A DNA stretch of 64,000 bases from Petrolisthes cinctipes. Taxonomy: Eukaryota; Arthropoda; Malacostraca; Decapoda; Porcellanidae. The notes beneath the pieces were generated by a model that was not told where the DNA came from, ran no database searches, and worked only from the letters and a program-made list of their open reading frames with translations. Made by a program: the position numbers and the translations under genes. Shown here one piece after another: positions 60,304-64,000 of this stretch. How positions within the stretch are numbered: the stretch's first letter is position 1; every line of letters starts with the position of its first letter. The stretch spans positions 77,001-141,000 of the forward strand of contig JAWQEG010001547.1 in NCBI GenBank assembly GCA_033782935.1, in the 5' to 3' direction.

Positions 60304-61074
60304 ACGTGACGTGCCCCAAAGTGAGTGCACTACAGTGTGTGAGGACCGATCGGTGGATGGCGGCATGGAATATTTAATTATTTACACATGAAATGCCTGC
60401 CGTGCCTGGCTACACGTGACGTTCCACACAGTGAGTGCAGTACAGTGTGTGATGACCGATCAGTGGATGGCGGCCTGGAATATTTAGTTATTTATATGTG
60501 AACTGCCTGCCGTGCCTGGCTACACGTGACGTGCCACACAGTGAGTGCAGTACAGTGTGTGAGGAACGATCAGTGGATGGCGGCCTGGAATATTTAGTTA
60601 TTTACACGTGAACTGCCTGCCATGCCTGGCTACACGTGACGTGCCACACAGTGAGTGCAGGACAGTGTGTGAGGACCGGTCAGTGAATGGCGGCCCGGAA
60701 TATTTAGTTATTTACACGTGAAATGCCTGCTGTGCCTGGCTACACGTGACGTGCCACACAGTGAGTGCAGTACAGTGTGTAAGAAACGGTCAGTGAATGG
60801 CGGCGTGGAATATTTAGTTATTTACATGTGAACTGCCTGCCGAGCCTGGCTACACGTGACGTGACACACAGTGAGTGCAGTACAGTGTGTGAGGACCGGT
60901 CAGTGAATGGCGGCCTGGAATATTTAGTTTTTTACATGTGAACTGCCTGCCGAGCCTGGCTACACGTGACATGACATACAGTGAGTGCAGTACAGGGTAT
61001 GAGGAACGGTCAGTGGATGGCGGCCTGGAATATTTAGCTATTTACACGTGAACTGGCTGCCGTGCCTGGGCCAG
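60304..61074 (+). repeat. Monomers of the TTATATGTG suite and AGTTTTTTACATG type
   Basis: 60,340-60,570 (GATCGGTGGATGGCGGCATG, GACGTTCC with TGATGACC, TTTATATGTG) recurs at 63,773-64,000, offset 3,433, which equals 26 full and 11 short units plus two 28-bp insertions. Then TGCCATGCC with GCAGGACAG and TGTAAGAAACGG follow, in the same order as at 10,680-10,850. It ends in the GTTTTTTACATG and ACATGACATAC units. Confidence 0.75.
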
Positions 61075-61840
61075 GAATATTTAGTTATTTACACGTGAAC
61101 TTCCTGCCGTGCCTGGGCCTGGAATATTTAGTTATTTACACGTGAACTGCCTGCCGTGCCTGACTACACGTGACGTGCCACACAGTGAGTGCAGTACAGT
61201 GTGTGAGGACCGGTCAGTGAATGGCGGCCTGGAATATTTAGTTTTTTACATGTGAACTGCCTGCTGAGCCTGGCTACACGTGACATGACATAAGGTGAGT
61301 GCAGTACAGTGTATGAGGAACGGTCAGTGGATGGCGGCCTGGAATATTTAGTTATTTACACGTGAACTGGCTGCCGTGCCTGGGCCAGGAATATTTAGTT
61401 ATTTACACGTGAACTTCCTGCCGTGCCTGGGCCTGGAATATTTAGTTATTTACACGTGAACTGCCTGCCGTGCCTGGCTACACGTGACGTGCCCCAAAGT
61501 GAGTGCAGTACAGTGTGTGATGACCGGTCGGTGGATGGCGGCCTGGAATATTTAATTATTTACACATGAACTGCCTGCTTTGCCTGGCTACACGTGAATT
61601 GCCTGCCTTGCCTGGCTACACGTGACAAGCCACACAGTGAGTGCACTACAGTGTGTGAGGACCGGTCAGTTGATGGCGGCCCGGAATATTTAGTTATTTA
61701 CATGTGAACTGCCTGCTGTGCCTGGCTACACGTGACGCGCCACACAGTGAGTGCAGTACAGTGTGTGAGGACCGGTCAGTGGATGGCGGCCTGGAATATT
61801 TAGTTATTTACACGTGAACTGGCTGCTGTGCCTGGGCCTG
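61075..61840 (+). repeat. 766-bp tandem repeat, copy 1
   Basis: Five full units, one of them with the 28-bp insertion, and four short units give 766 exactly. Marker: CATAAGGTGAGTGC at about 61,289, recurring at 62,055. Four of nine units are short, the highest short-unit density I see in the window. Confidence 0.83.
61573..61600 (+). repeat. 28-bp internal duplication with intact middle E-box
   Basis: In copy 1 of the 766-bp repeat. Preceded by TTTAATTATTTACACATG. Confidence 0.9.
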
Positions 61841-62606
61841 GAATATTTAGTTATTTACACGTGAACTTCCTGCCGTGCCTGGGCCTGGAATATTTAGTTA
61901 TTTACACGTGAACTGCCTGCCGTGCCTGACTACACGTGACGTGCCACACAGTGAGTGCAGTACAGTGTGTGAGGACCGGTCAGTGAATGGCGGCCTGGAA
62001 TATTTAGTTTTTTACATGTGAACTGCCTGCTGAGCCTGGCTACACGTGACATGACATAAGGTGAGTGCAGTACAGTGTATGAGGAACGGTCAGTGGATGG
62101 CGGCCTGGAATATTTAGTTATTTACACGTGAACTGGCTGCCGTGCCTGGGCCAGGAATATTTAGTTATTTACACGTGAACTTCCTGCCGTGCCTGGGCCT
62201 GGAATATTTAGTTATTTACACGTGAACTGCCTGCCGTGCCTGGCTACACGTGACGTGCCCCAAAGGGAGTGCAGTACAGTGTGTGAGGACCGGTCGGTGG
62301 ATGGCGGCCTGGAATATTCAATTATTTACACATGAACTGCCTGCTTTGCCTGGCTACACGTGAATTGCCTGCCTTGCCTGGCTACACGTGACAAGCCACA
62401 CAGTGAGTGTACTACAGTGTGTGAGGACCGGTCAGTTGATGGCGGCCCGGAATATTTAGTTATTTACATGTGAACTGCCTGCTGTGCCTGGCTACACGTG
62501 ACGCGCCACACAGTGAGTGCAGTACAGTGTGTGAGGACCGGTCAGTGGATGGCGGCCTGGAATATTTAGTTATTTACACGTGAACTGGCTGCCGTGCCTG
62601 GGCCTG
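61841..62606 (+). repeat. 766-bp tandem repeat, copy 2
   Basis: Differs from copy 1 by TGTGAGGACCGGTCGG near 62,281 (copy 1 has TGTGATGACC), CAAAGGGAGTGC near 62,261, ATATTCAATTATT near 62,316 and GAGTGTACTAC near 62,405. Confidence 0.83.
62339..62366 (+). repeat. 28-bp internal duplication with intact middle E-box
   Basis: In copy 2 of the 766-bp repeat, last of the sixteen seen. Preceded by ATATTCAATTATT. Confidence 0.9.
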
Positions 62607-63486
62607 GAATATTTAGTTATTTACACGTAAACTGCCTGCTGTGCCTGGCTACACGTGACGTGCCACATAGTGAGTGCAGTACAGTGTGTGAGGAACGGTC
62701 AGTAGATGGCGGCCTGGAATATATAGTTATTTACAAGTGAACTGCCTGCCGTGCCTGGCTACACGTGACGTTCAACACAGTGAGTGCAGTACAGTGTGTG
62801 AGGACCGGTCAGTGGATGGCGACCTGGAATATTTCGTTATTTACACGTGAACTGCCTGCCGTGCCTGGCTACACGTGACATGCCACACAGTGAGTGCAGT
62901 GCAGTGTGTGAGGACTGGTCAGTGGATGACGGCCTGGAATATTTAGTTATTTACACGTGAACTGCCTGCCGTGCCTGGCTACACGTGACGTGCCCCAAAG
63001 TGAGTGCACTACAGTGTGTGAGGACTGGTCAGTGTATGGCGGCCTAGAATATTTAGTTATTTACACATAAACTGTCTGCCGTGCCTGGCTACACGTGACG
63101 AGCCAGATAGTGAGAACAGTACAGTGTGTGATGACCGATCAGTGGATGGCGGCCTGGAATATTTAGTTATTTACACATGAACTGCCTGCCGTGCCTGACT
63201 ACACGTGACGTGCCACACAGTGAGTGCAGTACAGTGTGTGAGGACCGGTCAGTGAATTGCGGCCTGGAATATTTAGTTTTTTACATGTGAACTGCCTGCC
63301 GAGCCTGGCTACACGTGACATGACATACAGTGAGTGCAGTACAGTGTATGAGGAACGGTCAGTGGATGGCGGCCTGGAATATTTAGTTATTTACACGTGA
63401 ACTGGCTGCCGTGCCTGGGCCAGGAATATTTAGTTATTTACACATGAACTTCCTGCCGTGCCTGGTCCTGGAATATTTAGTTATTT
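62607..63486 (+). repeat. 53-64 kb subfamily monomers
   Basis: Order: CACATAG/AGTAGATGG, GTTCAACACAG, ATATTTCGTTATT, GACATGCC/GGACTGG, CCCCAAAG/GCACTAC, ACATAAACTGTCTGCC, GACGAGCCAGATAGTGAGAAC, AGTTTTTTACATG, ACATGACATAC and two short units. The stretch from GGACTGGTCAGTGTATGG near 63,024 onward matches 58,853-59,295 in order. Confidence 0.72.
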
Positions 63487-64000
63487 ACACGTGAACTGCC
63501 TGCCGTGCCTGGCTACACGTGACGTGCCCCAAAGTGAGTGCAGTACAGTGTGTTAAGACCGGTCGGTGGATGGCGGCCTGGAATATTTAGTTATTTACAC
63601 GTGAACTGCCTGTCGTGCCTGGCTACACGTGACGTGCCACACAGTGAGTGCAGTTTGGTGTGTGAGGACCGGTCAGCGAATGGCGGCCTGGAATATTTAG
63701 TTATTTACACATAAACTGCCTGCCGTGCCTGGCTACACGTGACGTGACACACAGTGAGTGCAGTACAGTGTGTGAGGACCGATCGGTGGATGGCGGCATG
63801 GAATATTTAATTATTTACACATGAACTGCCTGCCGTGCCTGGCTACACGTGACGTTCCACACAGTGAGTGCAGTACAGTGTGTGATGACCGATCAGTGGA
63901 TGGCGGCCTGGAATATTTAGTTATTTATATGTGAACTGCCTGCCGTGCCTGGCTACACGTGACGTGCCACACAGTGAGTGCAGTACAGTGTGTAAGAAAT
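63487..64000 (+). repeat. Terminal variant suite matching 2.76-3.28 kb
   Basis: From about 63,487 to the end, the order of monomer variants equals that at 2,763-3,276 at a constant offset of 60,724 (checked at 2,797/63,521 and 3,200/63,924): CCCCAAAG, CAGTTT/AGCGAATGG, CACATAAAC, GATCGGTGG, GTTCCACAC/TGATGACC, TTATATGTG, then TGTAAG. Differences are GTGTTAAGACC, CTGTCGTGCC, CAGTTTGGTG and GTAAGAAAT. The array continues past the window. Confidence 0.85.

Larger units (their letters stand above)
1..64000 (+). repeat. Satellite DNA array, 110-bp monomer family, filling the window
   Basis: Every part of the window can be read as head-to-tail copies of one 110-bp unit or its 47-bp derivative, always in the same orientation. 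Recognisable landmarks in each full unit are the AT-rich block GGAATATTTAGTTATTTACA, then CACGTGAACTGCCTGCCGTG, then CTACACGTGACGTGCCACAC, then AGTGAGTGCAGTACAGTGTG, then AGGACCGGTCAGTGGATGGC. Neighbouring units differ at a few to about ten positions, while units one HOR period apart are almost identical, which is the usual signature of unequal exchange. No flank of unique sequence is reached at either end, so the array is longer than 64 kb and its chromosomal position cannot be told. It does not match the satellite families I know by sequence (for example the 171-bp alpha satellite). It could be centromeric, pericentromeric or subtelomeric. Confidence 0.98.

Noticed and set aside
1..64000. 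Protein-coding tandem repeat or minisatellite exon
   Set aside because: 110 is not a multiple of three and TAG/TAA triplets in the AT block stop the frames every one or two units, so no long frame exists on the strand examined.
1..64000. CRISPR array
   Set aside because: The repeats touch each other with no unique spacers, and the unit is far longer than a CRISPR repeat.
1..64000. Telomeric repeat tract
   Set aside because: No runs of TTAGGG, TTAGG or similar; TTAGTT in the AT block is a single occurrence per unit.
1..64000. Interspersed transposon or LTR inside the array
   Set aside because: I scanned for stretches lacking the monomer landmarks and found none longer than a few bases. Direct duplications of 0.5-7.5 kb are made of monomers only.
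1..64000. Inverted segments
   Set aside because: The landmark strings run in one direction throughout; I saw no reverse-complement monomer.

Overview
The window is tandem-repeat satellite DNA from end to end. I see no unique sequence, gene, RNA gene or interspersed transposon, and every copy lies in the same orientation. The basic unit is a 110-bp monomer (about 55% GC, six CpGs). It has a 20-bp AT-rich block followed by a GC-rich part holding two CACGTG hexamers 28 bp apart and an 8-bp palindrome, GACCGGTC. A second unit of 47 bp is the same monomer with 63 bp removed. By eye I estimate roughly 520 full units and 140 short units. Arrays like this are typical of eukaryotic heterochromatin (centromeric, pericentromeric or subtelomeric). 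I do not recognise the family or the species. The most variable positions are CpGs changed to TpG or CpA, which suggests a genome with germline CpG methylation such as a vertebrate; that is inference.

Layout. 1-3.24 kb: a lead-in, including a 1,026-bp segment present twice at a distance of 1,194 bp. 3.2-17.46 kb: two copies of a 7,575-bp higher-order repeat (HOR). 17.1-27.8 kb: a 5,923-bp HOR containing nested 4,746-, 1,177- and 596-bp duplications. 28.25-45.83 kb: the most homogenised part, where a 4,950-bp tandem duplication was followed by a 7,435-bp duplication spanning one and a half of its units. 45.8-53.2 kb: diverged relatives of those blocks plus a 1,596-bp duplication. 53.2-64 kb: a distinct subfamily with 1,973-, 487-, 1,002- and 766-bp duplications.

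The array follows a simple grammar. The ten duplication periods I checked in detail each equal a sum of 110-bp and 47-bp units, corrected for a few named indels (+28, -12, -2, -1). In each case the predicted number of short units agrees with those I counted. A core cassette of ordered monomer variants recurs about every 1.34 kb between 28 and 49 kb and underlies the larger HORs. The 110-bp period is not a multiple of three and the AT-rich block carries stop codons, so the short ORFs present are by-products of the repeat.

The clearest points of interest are the two-unit grammar, a 28-bp insertion whose length equals the spacing of the two CACGTG boxes, the readable order of nested duplications at 28-46 kb, and the same ordered set of variants at both ends of the window. 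All positions were read by eye; HOR boundaries can slide by tens of bases because the flanking monomers are alike.
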